NCBI GenBank assembly: GCA_036873135.1
Contig: JAPTYO010000015.1
Coordinates: 15,355,683-15,419,682, forward strand
Origin: Clarkia xantiana subsp. parviflora
Lineage: Eukaryota > Streptophyta > Magnoliopsida > Myrtales > Onagraceae
Reading direction: 5' to 3'
DNA: 64,000 nucleotides
Below, piece after piece: positions 11,125-21,913 of the stretch; the first letter of the stretch is position 1; each line of letters begins with the position of its first letter. Both the position numbers and the translations under genes were made by a program. The notes under the pieces were generated by a model. That model worked only from the letters and a program-made list of their open reading frames with translations. It made no database searches and was not told where the DNA came from.

Positions 11125-11835
11125 TACCTGCAGCGAAAAATGGGATATTCAGAATAAGGAACACATGATATCATGCATGTTTGTTTTCAAAGTAATGTGT
11201 CATTCAACTCATCATCTTTTGAAAAAAAATGTTTTGTAACTAAAATATGTTTCTAAGACGTTTTACACAACTGCGAAACTTGGTCAAAATGTATTGAGTG
11301 CTTGCCCCATAATCCGAGCGAAGGTAATGCAACAAGGTTTTCCAAAATGGATTCTATTTTTTTCATTTGTTCGGATTTTGGAGCGAGCACTTTTTTCCAA
11401 TGTTGAACAATTGCAGCACTCCACACTACACGGTATTTCTTTAATAGTCTCGTTTTGCGTCCATCACGCTGGTCTGAATCCGGTCAACGTCGACCTTGGG
11501 GAAATTGAAGGGCCTTGATATGAGTGAAATTAAGCAGTCGTTCCATTCTTACCGAAAATGGTGTGTAAAGCGTTTTAGAAATGACGATTTGAATGACACG
11601 TTTTTTGAGAAAATATGATGCATGCTTGTAACTTAAATTAATATGCGTTGTACAATTACATATGGTAAAAAATAGTGATTACATCGAGACCCATGTCCTA
11701 TAAATGAAAAATTCTAGGGGTCGAGAACAATTAAAAAAAAGAACACACGCGAGCACGCATAGCGGCAGGATCGAAGCTTCAGGTGTGTGTTTTTGCTTTG
11801 TTCTACAAGGTAGGCTCCACTGATAGGTTCCCGAC
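11125..11835 (-). other. G2 leader, G3-proximal part
   Basis: Untranslated leader between primer site and gag; continues at 20182-20507 on the far side of G3. 11831-11835 (ccgac) is the left target duplication of G3. No ORF supported. Confidence 0.6.
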
Positions 11836-12492
11836 TGTTGGATCATGGTAGAACTCCGGCACGATCTTTGACGGCGATCCTAGCTCCTTCGCTCCATGTA
11901 ATCCTGCAAGAGGGGATAGACCGGGCGGTGACCCAGAATCCCTCTCCGATGCTTAAATGAGTATCTCGTATGGACTGGCAAGCAGTAATCTCAAGTAGCG
12001 TATATCAAAACGTAATGTGATCTGAGGTAACCTCTGCCCTTTTATAGGCGGAGAGGTACCTCAGTTACCTGGTGAACCGTTGGGGTGGTTAGCCCATATT
12101 CCGCGTATCTCAGGCACGATCCCGCCTATCTAGGCCATGACCTCGCTTATCTCGGCCACGCCCCGCGTATCTCGGCCTCAACCTCTGATAGCAAGTCCCG
12201 ACCAATATCGGGGACTCCAGAGTTATCTCATTGTGTCACCGCTCGGGGCCCCTCGTCATCGTGACAGGGCCAATCATTCTCAGGGATTCATCATCGGGGC
12301 CTACTTAAAGGCATCTCATCGGGAGCGCCTAGCTCGCCTATCGGGTCCGACTCTGTCGGGACCTCTCATCTTTGGGACTCCCTCTGTCGGGACCCTTCGC
12401 CTGGGTCATCTTGACCTCCATTTAGGGCCCAGTGGGCCTATTCACCGTTTCCTCACCGTTAAAGGGCCTAACGGCTATAGCCAAACCCATCA
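11836..12492 (-). repeat. G3 3' LTR (left copy)
   Basis: 657 bp. A 147-codon plus frame inside it (12137-12580) runs over the LTR edge and is not a gene. The first 'cagtgggcc' to 'cccatca' end is shared exactly with the right copy. Confidence 0.9.
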
Positions 12493-12504
12493 TTTGCCCC
12501 CAAG
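12493..12504 (-). other. G3 polypurine tract
   Basis: On minus: CTTGGGGGCAAA directly before the LTR (TGATGGGTTTGG). Confidence 0.75.
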
Positions 12505-12744
12505 ACATGAGGGACTTACAGTTCGTCGTGTCTTTCAACTCCCGACCTCCCGACATCGGAGTCGGGGACTTTTCCCTTGATAATGTCACTTGATACAAAT
12601 CTTCTCGTCCACGATTCCTCGATAATCGACTTTTCACCGGCTGACCTCCAAGAGTCCGATCCTTGTAATTTCCTTATGTTGTTGTGAACCTCTTGGATCT
12701 TTATAATATCAATCTCTTTTGGTTTTTATTATCGCTGCACCACC

Positions 12745-14375
12745 TAAGGTGAATTACTCACACCACTCAAGGCGAAACCACGCCACTTAAGGCGAAACTA
12801 CACCACTTAAGGCGATTTAATCGTGTTTGCACCACTAAAGGCGACTTAACATCGTCCACCACTTAAGGAGACTTTAGATCGTGCACCACTTAAGGCGACT
12901 TTTCATCGTGCACCACTTAAGGCGACTTAATCTCGTGCACCACTTAAGGCGACTTTACATCGTGCACCACTTAAGGCGAATTTTCATCGTGCACCACTTA
13001 AGGTGACTTAATCTCGTGCACCACTTAAGGCGACTTTACATCGTGCACCACATAAGGCGACTTAACCTCGTGCACCACTTAAGGCGACTTTAGATCATGC
13101 ACCACTTAAGGCGACTTAACCTCGTGCACCACTTAAGGCGACTTTCCATCGTGCACCACTTAAGGCGACTTAATCTCGTGCAACACTTAAGGCGACTTTA
13201 CATCGTGCACCACATAAGGCGACTTAACCTCGTGCACCACTTAAGGCGACTTTAGATCGTGCGCCACTTAAGGCGACTTAACCTCGTGCACCACTTAAGG
13301 CGACTTTTCATCGTGCACAACTTAAGGCGACTTAATCTCGTGCACCACTTAAGGAGACTTTACATTGTGCACCACTTAAGGCGACTTAACCTCGTGCACC
13401 ACTTAAGGCGACTTTAGATCGTGCGCCACTTAAGGCGACTTAACCTCGTGCACCACTTAAGGCGACTTTTCATCGTGCACCACTTAAGGCGACTTAACCT
13501 CGTGCACCACTTAAGGCGACTTTTCATCGTGCACCACTTAAGGCGACTTGACATCGTGCACCACCTAAGGCGACTTAACCTCGTGCACCACTTAAGGCGA
13601 CTTTTCATCGTGCACCACTTAAGGCGACTTAACCTCGTGCACCACTTAAGGCGACTTTTCATCGTGCACCACTTAAGGCGACTTGACATCGTGCACCACC
13701 TAAGGCGACTTAACCTCGTGCACCACTTAAGACGACTTTTCATCGTGCACCACTTAAGGCGACTTTTCATCGTGCACCACTTAAGGCGACTTTAGATCGT
13801 GCACCACTTAAGGCGACTTAACCTCGTGCACCACTTAAGGCGACTTTTCATCGTGCACCACTTAAGGCGACTTTACATCGTGCACCACTTAAGGCGACTT
13901 AACCTCGTGCACCACTTAAGGCGACTTTAGATCGTGCACCACTTAAGGCGACTTAACCTCGTGCACCACTTAAGGCGACTTTTCATCATGCACCACTTAA
14001 GGCGACTTAATCTCGTGCACCATTTAAGGCGACTTTACATCGTGCACCACTTAAGGCGACTTAACCTCGTGCACCACTTAAGGCGACTTTAGATCGTGCA
14101 CCACTTAAGGCGACTTAACCTCGTGCACCACTTAAGGCGACTTTTCATCGTGCACACTTAAGGCGACTTAATCTCGTGCACCACTTAAGGCGACTTTACA
14201 TCGTGCACCACTTAAGTCGACTTAACCTCGTGCACCACTTAAGGCGACTTTTCATCGTGCACCACTTAAGGCGACTTTTCATCGTGCACCACTTAAGGCG
14301 ACTTTTCATCGTGCACCACTTAAGACGACTTTTCATCGTGCACCACTTAAGGCGACTTTTCCTCGAGCATGACAT
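12745..14375. repeat. 27-bp satellite in G3, about 60 copies
   Basis: Consensus unit gtgcaccacttaaggcgact plus ttNNNNc, 27 bp, nearly uninterrupted over 1.6 kb. Units contain two 6-bp palindromes, GTGCAC and CTTAAG. As 27 is a multiple of three, both strands show long open frames with 9-residue repeats (HHLRRLNLV on plus). It sits immediately downstream of the integrase and before the 3' LTR, so it is probably transcribed as 3' untranslated RNA. There are no spacers between units, so it is not a CRISPR. Confidence 0.95.
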
Positions 14376-17300
14376 TTCTTCAAGTGTTCGCCACTGAAAG
14401 AATGCTTCAATACTCTGCCATCGAGGTCTTCCAACCTATACGCATTTGGTGCTGGCATCCCCACGACCTTGTAAGGTCCTTCCCATTTTGGTGACATCTT
14501 GTTGATCCGATCCAAAAGGGCAAACTCGTTCCGACGCCAAACCAGCTTCCCGACGAAGAATTGTCGGGACTTAACTCGCCGATTGTAATACCTGGCCGTC
14601 GCCAAACGCATTCGAGCCTGGACTTCATCGGCTTCCCGCCTCTTCTCTTCGAGCAAGTCCAAATCCAGACGTCTCATTTCATCATTCGTCAAAGGCTCAT
14701 AATATCTCATCCGATGGGACGCCACAGCTACTTCCACGGGAGTAACAGCCTCCGTGCCATAAACAAGGCCAAACGGAGTCTCCCCAGTTGATCGTTTGGG
14801 TGTCGTTCTAACAGCCCAAAGCACATTTTCCAGCTCGTTTAGCCATTTTCCCTTCCAGGCATAGACCCTCTTCTTCAGGCCATCCATCACGATTTTGTTG
14901 GCTGATTCCACCTGGTCATTAGTCTGAGCATGATGGACAGAGGCTGTCCGATGCTCGATATTCAACTTCTCCAGTTACTCCTTCACTTGAGCCCCGTTAA
15001 ACGGTGGACCATTATCGCTGATCACCACCTTAGGAATCCCGTATCTGGACACAATATGGGTCTGGAGAAACTTGACGATCTGATTCCCCGTCGTCTTGGC
15101 TAATGCCTTAGCTTCTATCCATTTCGAAAAATAGTCGATAGCCACAAGTAAATACTTACACTGACCTTGTGCCTGCGGTAGGGGTCCCACCAAGTCAATG
15201 CCCCACTGCGCGAAGGGCCAAGCACTCTTGATGGATGTCAGATTAGCAGCCGGAGCTGTGATATTCGGGGCATACCTCTGGCACGCGTCACAGGATCGGA
15301 CCAACGCCGTCGCCTCCCTGCTCATCGTAGGCCAATAATAGCCCAAATTCAACACTTTCCTCATTATGGATCGGGCCCCTTCATGACAAGCCGCGACCCC
15401 TTCACACACTTCCTTCAGGATCCGACTTGTGTCGGGCTCAGCCACACACTTCAAGTACGGAGTCGAGAACCAGCCCTTCTTGTATAGCAGATTGTCCAGC
15501 ATCACGTAATTAACCGCGATCCGGCGTATCCTGTCAGCTACTACTTCATTATCGGGGACTGCCCCCGTAGTCAGGTACGCGACTATCGGGGCCATCCAAG
15601 TGGGCTCCTCCTCCGTTCCTGCTTCAATAGCACACACCTGCGTCAGGTCGGTGGTCGACAGGATCACCTTCTCCAAGAAGTGCACCTTGCGATTTTCCTC
15701 CAAGGGTGCCCCCAAGGCAAATTTGCTCAAGGCATCCGCTTCCACGTTTTCTTCCCTTGGGATCGCCTCAATGTCGAAGCTTTTGAAGCTCTCTTTTAAG
15801 ACTTGCACCTCCCGAAGGTACTTTCTCATCATCGGGCTCTTCGTCTCGTACCGCCCTTGGACTTGATTCACGATCAGGCCCGCATCACACTTCACTCTCA
15901 AGTGAGCAACTCCCGTACCTTTAGCAATTTTCAGGCCCGTGATAAGAGCCTCATACTCAGCTTCGTTGTTCGTGGCCCTAAACGTTAAAGCCAAGGCATA
16001 TCGAAGCGGCTCACCTCCGCCTGGTGGTATCAACACAAAACCTGCTCCTGATCCGTCTGAACTCGAGGAGCCATCCGTGTACATCTCCCAAGTGTTTCCC
16101 TCGTTTGGCTGTTCTGATTGCTCTGCCATCTCTGGTTGTTCTGCTATCGGGACCTCTAAGGTTGCCCCCTCTACAGGGCCCGCTTCTTCTAGATCGGGGG
16201 CTGTAGATTCTGCTATGAAATCCGCCAACGCCTGGCCCTTAATAGCCGTTTTCGGAGCAAAGTGTATGCGAAACTCACTAAGCTCGACTGCCCACTTCAC
16301 TAATCTCCCCGACGCATCAGGTCTGTTCAAAAAATGCTTCAGAGGCTGATTTGTCAACACGGTGATCTCATGCGCGTGGAAGTAAGGCCTTAGCTTCCGA
16401 GCAGTAATAATCAACGCAAAGAGATACTTCTCAACGGCGGGATAATTCATTTCAGATTTGGCAAACGCCTTGCTTACATAATAGACGGGGACTTGATTAC
16501 CCTCGACAACCTTCACTAACACAGAGCTAATGGAAAATTCAGAAACAGCCAAGTATAGATAGAGTGGCTCGCCTGGGACCGGTTTCGCCAACGGCGGGAG
16601 GGTGCGAAGGTGCTGCTTGAGTGCCTGGAACGCCTCTTCACACTTGGCAGTCCACTCAAACTTCTTGTTGGCCCTCAACACTTCAAAAAATGGCATGGAT
16701 CGGTCACTTGCCTTAGACAGGAAGCGATTCATGGCAGCCAGTCGGCCATTCAGCACTTGCACCTCCCGATGATTTACCGGAGACTGCATCTCCTCGATCG
16801 CCCTCAGCTTCTCGGGGTTCACCTCAATTCCTCTTTGACTCACCATAAAGCCCAGAAACTTCCCCGAGTGGACTCCGAAGGCGCACTTTGTCGGGTTTAA
16901 GCGAACCTGATGAAGCCTCATCCGCTCAAATGCCGTAGCTATGTTATGCACATGATCCTCAGCTTGTCGGGACTTCACCAGCATATCGTCCACGTAAGCC
17001 TCCATGGTTTTCCCCAGCATATCCCCGAACAGCTTGTTCACCATCCGCTGGTAGGTTGCCCCAGCGTTGATCAATCCGAAAGGCATGACATCATAATGAT
17101 AGATGTCACTGTCAGCATAAAATGCTGTGTTAGGGGCATCCTCTTTAGCCATATTTATCTGGTTATAGCCCGAGTATGCATCCATGAAGCTCAACAACTC
17201 ATGTCCCGACGTGGCATCCACCAGCTGGTCGATTCTCGGGAGCGGGTAACAGTCCTTCGGGCAAGCCTTATTTAGGTCGCGGAAATCAACACACATCCGC

Positions 17301-17428
17301 CACTTCCCATTGCTCTTCTTCACCAGCACCGGGTGAGCGAACCCAAGTCTGGAATCGGAGCTCCTTAATAAACCCAGCATCGAGCAACCTGCCCACCTCT
17401 TGCTGGATCGCAATCCTCTTGTCTGCAC
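14333..17428 (-). pseudogene. G3 pol: RT, RNase H, second RNase H, integrase (one stop)
   Basis: Copies element RNA to DNA and integrates it. RT has FMDAYSGYNQI, MPFGLINAGATYQRMVN and an intact AYVDDMLVKS. An RNase H of gypsy type follows (YLYLAVSEFSISSVL ... VYYVSKAF), with its usual acidic residue apparently lost. Then comes a second RNase H (MYTDGSSSSDGSGAGF ... NNEAEYEAL ... EENVEADALSKFA), a dual arrangement characteristic of the Tat lineage. Integrase has the CDACQRY zinc segment, WGIDLVGPL, VISDNGPPF and QVESANK. An in-frame TAA at 14975-14977 cuts the integrase core between VISDNG and the glutamate; the frame continues to 14333. Near 17340 a frameshift separates it from the upstream protease frame. 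Confidence 0.9.
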
Positions 17429-18262
17429 CCATCGGACGCCTTTTCTGCACGATAGGCTTGATCACGGGATCAATCTTCAACTCGTGCACGATCACATCAG
17501 GGCTGATTCCTGGCATGTCTCTCGGGGACCAGGCAAACAGCTCCTTGAACTCTTTCAGTAGATCGATCAATCCTCGGGCTGTCTCTTCGGTCAGAGTAGA
17601 CCCGATTTTCACCTTCCTTTGAGGTCCGTCAATATCGACCTCCTTCAAATCCTCCACGGGGGTGGGACGCCCAAACTTCTCTCTCGGATCGGTATCGGTC
17701 TGGAGGATGGCCATGGCCTCCCGTCTCTTCCGTCGGGTGGCATTAACATAACCTTTCCTGGAAGCCACCTGGTCGCCCCTGACGTCCCCGACTCCATGGT
17801 CAGTCGGGAATTTCATCTTCTGGTGCACAGTCGAGGCAACTGCCATCAGGGGGTTGATGGTGGTTCTCCCGATAATCGCGTTATAGGTCCCCGCGGACTC
17901 AACTACCACGAAGTCCACATTTCTCCTCTCCGACTTCCACCCGCTACCGAACTCAACTGGTAAGGTGATCATTCCCAGCGGATAGGAGCTAATACCAGAG
18001 AACCCGACCATCGGGAAGTTCACCTCCTTGAGATCCTTCTTCGTCTTTCCCATGGCTTCCAGTGCATCCATGAACAGAATATCGGAGGAGCTCCCTCTGT
18101 CGATCAAAATCCGCTTCATCTCATACCCATCCACGTCTAGGGTCACGACCAGAGCGTCATCATGTGGAGTCTCCACTCCTATCAGGTCCTCCGATGAAAA
18201 GGAAATCACCATCTCTTCCTTTAGGGTCCAGGATCGGGACCTCTTGCCTAGCACCACAACAG
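17340..18262 (-). pseudogene. G3 protease and RT linker
   Basis: Aspartic protease region that matures the Gag-Pol polyprotein. The frame reads PHDDALVVTLDVDGYEMKRI, then LIDRGSSSDIL, where the family motif is normally D-S/T-G; the middle residue is Arg, probably damaging. IIGRTTINPLMA follows, then the linker FAWSPRDMPGISPDV that leads into RT. A frameshift near 17340 breaks the link to RT and another near 18262 separates it from gag. Confidence 0.8.
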
Positions 18263-19488
18263 CAGAAATTCTGGAGGCATAGACCTCTCGAGAGGCTGTG
18301 GTGTCACCTCCCGCGGCAAATCCTCCCTTCGATCAGAGCGGCCTCGACTCTGACTGCTCTCGGATTTATCCTTCGACTTACGATCGTCCAAGGGTTTGGA
18401 CGACTGCTTTCCCTTATTTGACTTCGGGGGCTCAAGTTCTCCAGCAGCTATTTTCGACTCCTGGACGTCGATTTGCCGCTTCACCCTTTTCTGCAATGCC
18501 TCCATATTCCACACAGGCTTCTCAGCCACACTGTGCATCAAGTCGGAACTATAGGGGGGCTGTTAGGTTCCGAATGAAGGTACGGATGGTCTCACCCTCC
18601 GAAATCTCCTCGTCAATCTCCGCCACGCTGGCAGTGTATCGCTGGTAATAGTGTGCCAGCGACTCATCGGGCCTCTGCACCACCTGGGTCAGGGACCTCA
18701 CACTCTTCAACAGACGTCGACGACCCTGGTACTGCTGAATAAAGCGGTCGTGCATATCAGCCCAGCAAGTGATGCACCCTGGGGGCAGACCGAAGAACCA
18801 GGTCAGGGCTCTCTCACCAAGTGTGTTCGGGAACAATGTACACACGAACCGGATCTCCCTCGCCATCATACTCCTTAATCGTGGGGATACCCAGCCCTGG
18901 CGGGGTGAGGGTGTCTATCAGTCGGGGAACAAAGGGATGAGAGGATCGATCCCTCAGTTCCGACAGCAGTGGCTTCTGCTCTCCCATGCAGATGTTCACG
19001 ATCTTCACCACCTGATCGGGGGTGATGGGACCATTGAGGGGAATGGTCCTATGCTGTACTGGTCCTGGCCCATCGACCACAAATCGCTCTAGCTGAGCGG
19101 GCTCCTTACCCTTGTCCTGGCTCCGAGGTTGGGCCTCCTGCACATTCTGAACCTCTGCTGGTGGGGGCACTTCCTCCTGTCTCCTCGCAGCCTCTCTCCG
19201 ATCTAAGAGAGCCTCCAAGGCCGCCAAAAACATTGGCATGGCCTCCGCCACAGCCTTTGTCAGGTCCGCATTTGGGGGAGCCTCCTGCTCCCTATTCTCT
19301 TGGTGCTGAGCAGCATCTTCGGGGACTTCGTTGTGCCCCCCTGTCCGGGAGACCTCAGCAGGGAGATTCTGGTCCTCATCATGCTCCGGCAGTGGTGAAT
19401 TCAGAGTCGTCCCAGCAGGATGACGGGAACCACCAGATTGTCCTTGTCTTCTTTGCTTGCCAGCCGCCATTGAACGAGTAGAAGGCAT
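18262..19488 (-). pseudogene. G3 gag, frameshifted
   Basis: Particle protein. I take the start at 19488 (MPSTRSMAAG), just after the primer site, because the longer frame would begin within the LTR. A Glu/Pro/Gln-rich N-terminal half (19488 to about 18850) is followed after a frameshift by the Gag core (ERALTWFFGLPPGCI, SVRSLTQVVQRPDESLAHYY). A second frameshift in a C run near 18560 leads to a basic C-terminal segment (MEALQKRVKRQIDVQESK; lysine/serine-rich) ending near 18250. No CCHC knuckle is evident. Confidence 0.78.
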
Positions 19489-19507
19489 ATCAGCTTTTGT
19501 TACGCTT

Positions 19508-19524
19508 CCCACAGACGGCGCCAA
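19508..19524 (-). other. G3 primer-binding site
   Basis: On minus, TTGGCGCCGTCTGTGGG directly follows the 5' LTR: the same TGGCGCCGT class as G1. Confidence 0.75.
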
Positions 19525-20181
19525 TGTTGGATCATGGTAGAACTCCGGCACTATCTTTGACGGCGATCTTAGCTCCTTCGCTCCACGTAATCCTGCAAGA
19601 GGGGATAGACCGGGCGGTGACCCAGAATCCCTCTCCGATGCTTAAATGAGTATCTCGTATGGACTGGCAAGCAGTAATCTCAAGTAGCGTATATCAAAAC
19701 GTAATGTGATCTGAGGTAACCTCTGCCCTTTTATAGGCGGAGAGGTACCTCAGTTACCTGGTAAACCGTTGGGGTGGTTATCCCATATTCAGCGTATCTC
19801 GGGCACGACCCCACCTATCTAGGCCATGATCTCGCTTATCTCGGCCACGCCCCGCGTATCTCGGCCTCAACCTCTGATAGCAAGTCCCGACCAATATCGG
19901 GGACTCAAGAGTTATCTCATTGTGTCACCGCTCGGGGCCCCTCGTCATCGTGACAGGGCCAATCATTCTCAGGGATTCATCATCGGGGCCTACTTAAAGG
20001 CATCTCATCGGGAGCGCCTAGCTCGCCTATCGGGTCCGACTCTGTAGGGACCTCTCATCTTTGGGACTCCCTCTGTCGGGACCCTTCGCCTGGGTCATCT
20101 TGACCTCCATTTAGGGCCCAGTGGGCCTATTCACCGTTTCCTCACCGTTAAAGGGCCTAACGGCTATAGCCAAACCCATCA
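19525..20181 (-). repeat. G3 5' LTR (right copy)
   Basis: 657 bp, about 98% identical by eye to the left copy, followed by ccgac. Confidence 0.92.
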
Positions 20182-20507
20182 CCGACAAGGTGGTTTCCTC
20201 GCCCCATCATAGGAATCATAGGACCTTCACAAGCGAGTAGAGTTTTTCCGAGTCGTACCGGCGGCCCAGCCGCTCCGGTCGTACCGTACTAAACCTCCGG
20301 GGTTCCTAGTCGCCCTGGGTTTTAGGTGTTTTGGATATTACACTAAAGTGATGTGTGTGCGGGTTCAACAAAGAAACATAAGTTAGTAAAATAAAAAGTT
20401 CCGCACCTATCACATAAAAACCCAAAGTTAGAATAACAGAGTTATGCACAAATAAACTAAAAATGGCAAATAAGAAAATATACAAAGCCCGAACCCTCTA
20501 AGTCTTT
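20182..20507 (-). other. G2 leader, LTR-proximal part
   Basis: Sequence between the G2 primer site and the G3 insertion. Nothing coding is supported. Confidence 0.6.
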
Positions 20508-20527
20508 CCCCAGCAGAGTCACCAAAT
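20508..20527 (-). other. G2 primer-binding site
   Basis: On minus, ATTTGGTGACTCTGCTGGGG follows the LTR end (...CCGACA). It differs from the TGGCGCCG class of G1 and G3, so G2 uses a different tRNA primer. I do not name the tRNA. Confidence 0.6.
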
Positions 20528-21913
20528 TGTCGGACCTAAATCTGACCTATGGCGATTTACGTTTTGAAAACGTGTAATTTTTAAAAGAGTCGCCACTAGT
20601 TAATTATAAGGCTAACTAGAATCCTAAATTACCTAAGTGAATAATTAATTAAACACCTAGGTATACAATTGGTCTGCGATCAGAAATTCGAGTTCGGGGA
20701 TTCAATTACGAATTAAGAAAAATTATTTTCTAAATACGCATTTTCGGTACTTAATTAACCTATTTGCCAATTTAAAAATTGAAGCGCGCTTTTACGACGA
20801 ATTAATCTAAAAAAAACTAAACTAATTTTTATGCGACACTATTATTAACGATGAAACTGAGCATTAAAATATCATTAAGCATCTAAAACTCCTAATTACG
20901 TTAAAGTCTAAACGAAATTAAACATGCTCAAAATTATGACAAACAGTTACATGTCACATACATATGTACAATAGCACATGTTATCTAATTAATTTACATC
21001 TAACTATCCAATTAACATGGTACAATAATACCCATAATAATAATAACAATATATAATAATAATATCAGTAAATAATTAAGTATATATAAATAAAAAAAAA
21101 CACACACACACAGCAGCAGCGGGACTACCTGAGAGGACAACCGGTGCCGGCAGCGGAGGCGGACGGCGGGAGACGGGTAGGGCGCGACGCGGTGGGAGCG
21201 GGCAAGACCGTGGAGGTGGACGGCAGCAGACGGGCAGGGCGCGACGCGGCAGGGCGCGACGCGGCAGGAGAAGACTCCGGCGATGCTCAGCAGAGGCGGA
21301 CCTTGCAAGAGATCGACGGATCCGGCGCAGCAGCGGACGGCGGACGGCGGCAGACGGGCAGCGGCAACTGATCTTGGGTGGTCCGGCGAGTCGATACGGG
21401 CGACGACGAGGTCACCGGAGCAGCAGGTATTCGCCGGAACTCCTTGGGCAAGCGGAAAAGCTGGTCGGCAGCAAGGTTACAGCTCAGGCAGGCACTGGCA
21501 GCAGAAGAGAAAAAAAAAACTTTTATTCACTAGGAGACAAAAATGCACGAACTTCGAGATCAGATGTTTAGTATTTTCTGTGGTGTCTTTTTACATTGGC
21601 AATGGGTCCTTTTATAACTATATTAACACCTAAAATTAGGAAAGCAATATTTTCCATAATATACACTAATTAATTCCGAAAATTATGAATATATATTTAT
21701 TGCATATTGCATATTGCCATAAATATATATCATATATTTTCTGAATATTACAAAATATTAAATGCATCTACACTATCCAAATTTAAACTAAGCCTATTTT
21801 TAGCAACCCCGTGACCTTCCATATTTAAATATTTCTATTTTTTAAACGCGTTACACATAACATTTTTGAACGTGTTATATACGTGTCGCGCGTACCAAAA
21901 TTAAGTGTTTACA
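20528..21913 (-). repeat. G2 5' LTR (right copy)
   Basis: About 1.39 kb, matching 4864-6225 throughout, followed by the target duplication agcaa. Contains the same GC-rich block with an extra cgcgacgcggcaggg repeat. Confidence 0.85.

Larger units (their letters stand above)
11836..20181 (-). mobile_element. G3: full-length Ty3/gypsy (Tat-like) element nested in G2
   Basis: Two 657-bp LTRs (11836-12492 and 19525-20181) start TGTTGGATC and end CCCATCA on plus, with 5-bp duplications ccgac at 11831-11835 and 20182-20186. Minus-strand order: 5' LTR, primer site, gag, protease, RT, RNase H, second RNase H, integrase, 27-bp satellite, polypurine tract, 3' LTR. I count about 12 substitutions between the LTRs (about 1.8%), a fairly recent insertion. 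Frameshifts and a stop make this copy inactive. Confidence 0.92.
4864..21913 (-). mobile_element. G2: gypsy-type element with Gag only, interrupted by G3
   Basis: Flanked by identical 5-bp duplications agcaa (4859-4863 and 21914-21918), inside G1. LTRs are 4864-6225 and 20528-21913. Removing G3 (8.35 kb with its duplication) leaves an element of about 8.7 kb. Reading leftward on the minus strand: 5' LTR, primer site, leader (20182-20507 joined to 11125-11835), gag (11124-9626), an unrecognised stretch, about 2.2 kb of tandem modules, polypurine tract, 3' LTR. No protease, RT or integrase is visible, so it looks non-autonomous (TR-GAG-like). Its LTR and module sequences resemble those of G4, a possible relative. 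Confidence 0.85.

Noticed and set aside
12137..12580. 147-residue plus-strand ORF
   Set aside because: Lies in the G3 LTR and crosses its edge; the second LTR copy has an earlier stop.
12745..14375. Regular short repeat resembling a CRISPR array, and long ORFs on both strands
   Set aside because: Units abut without unique spacers, the context is a plant retrotransposon, and the ORFs exist only because 27 is a multiple of three.
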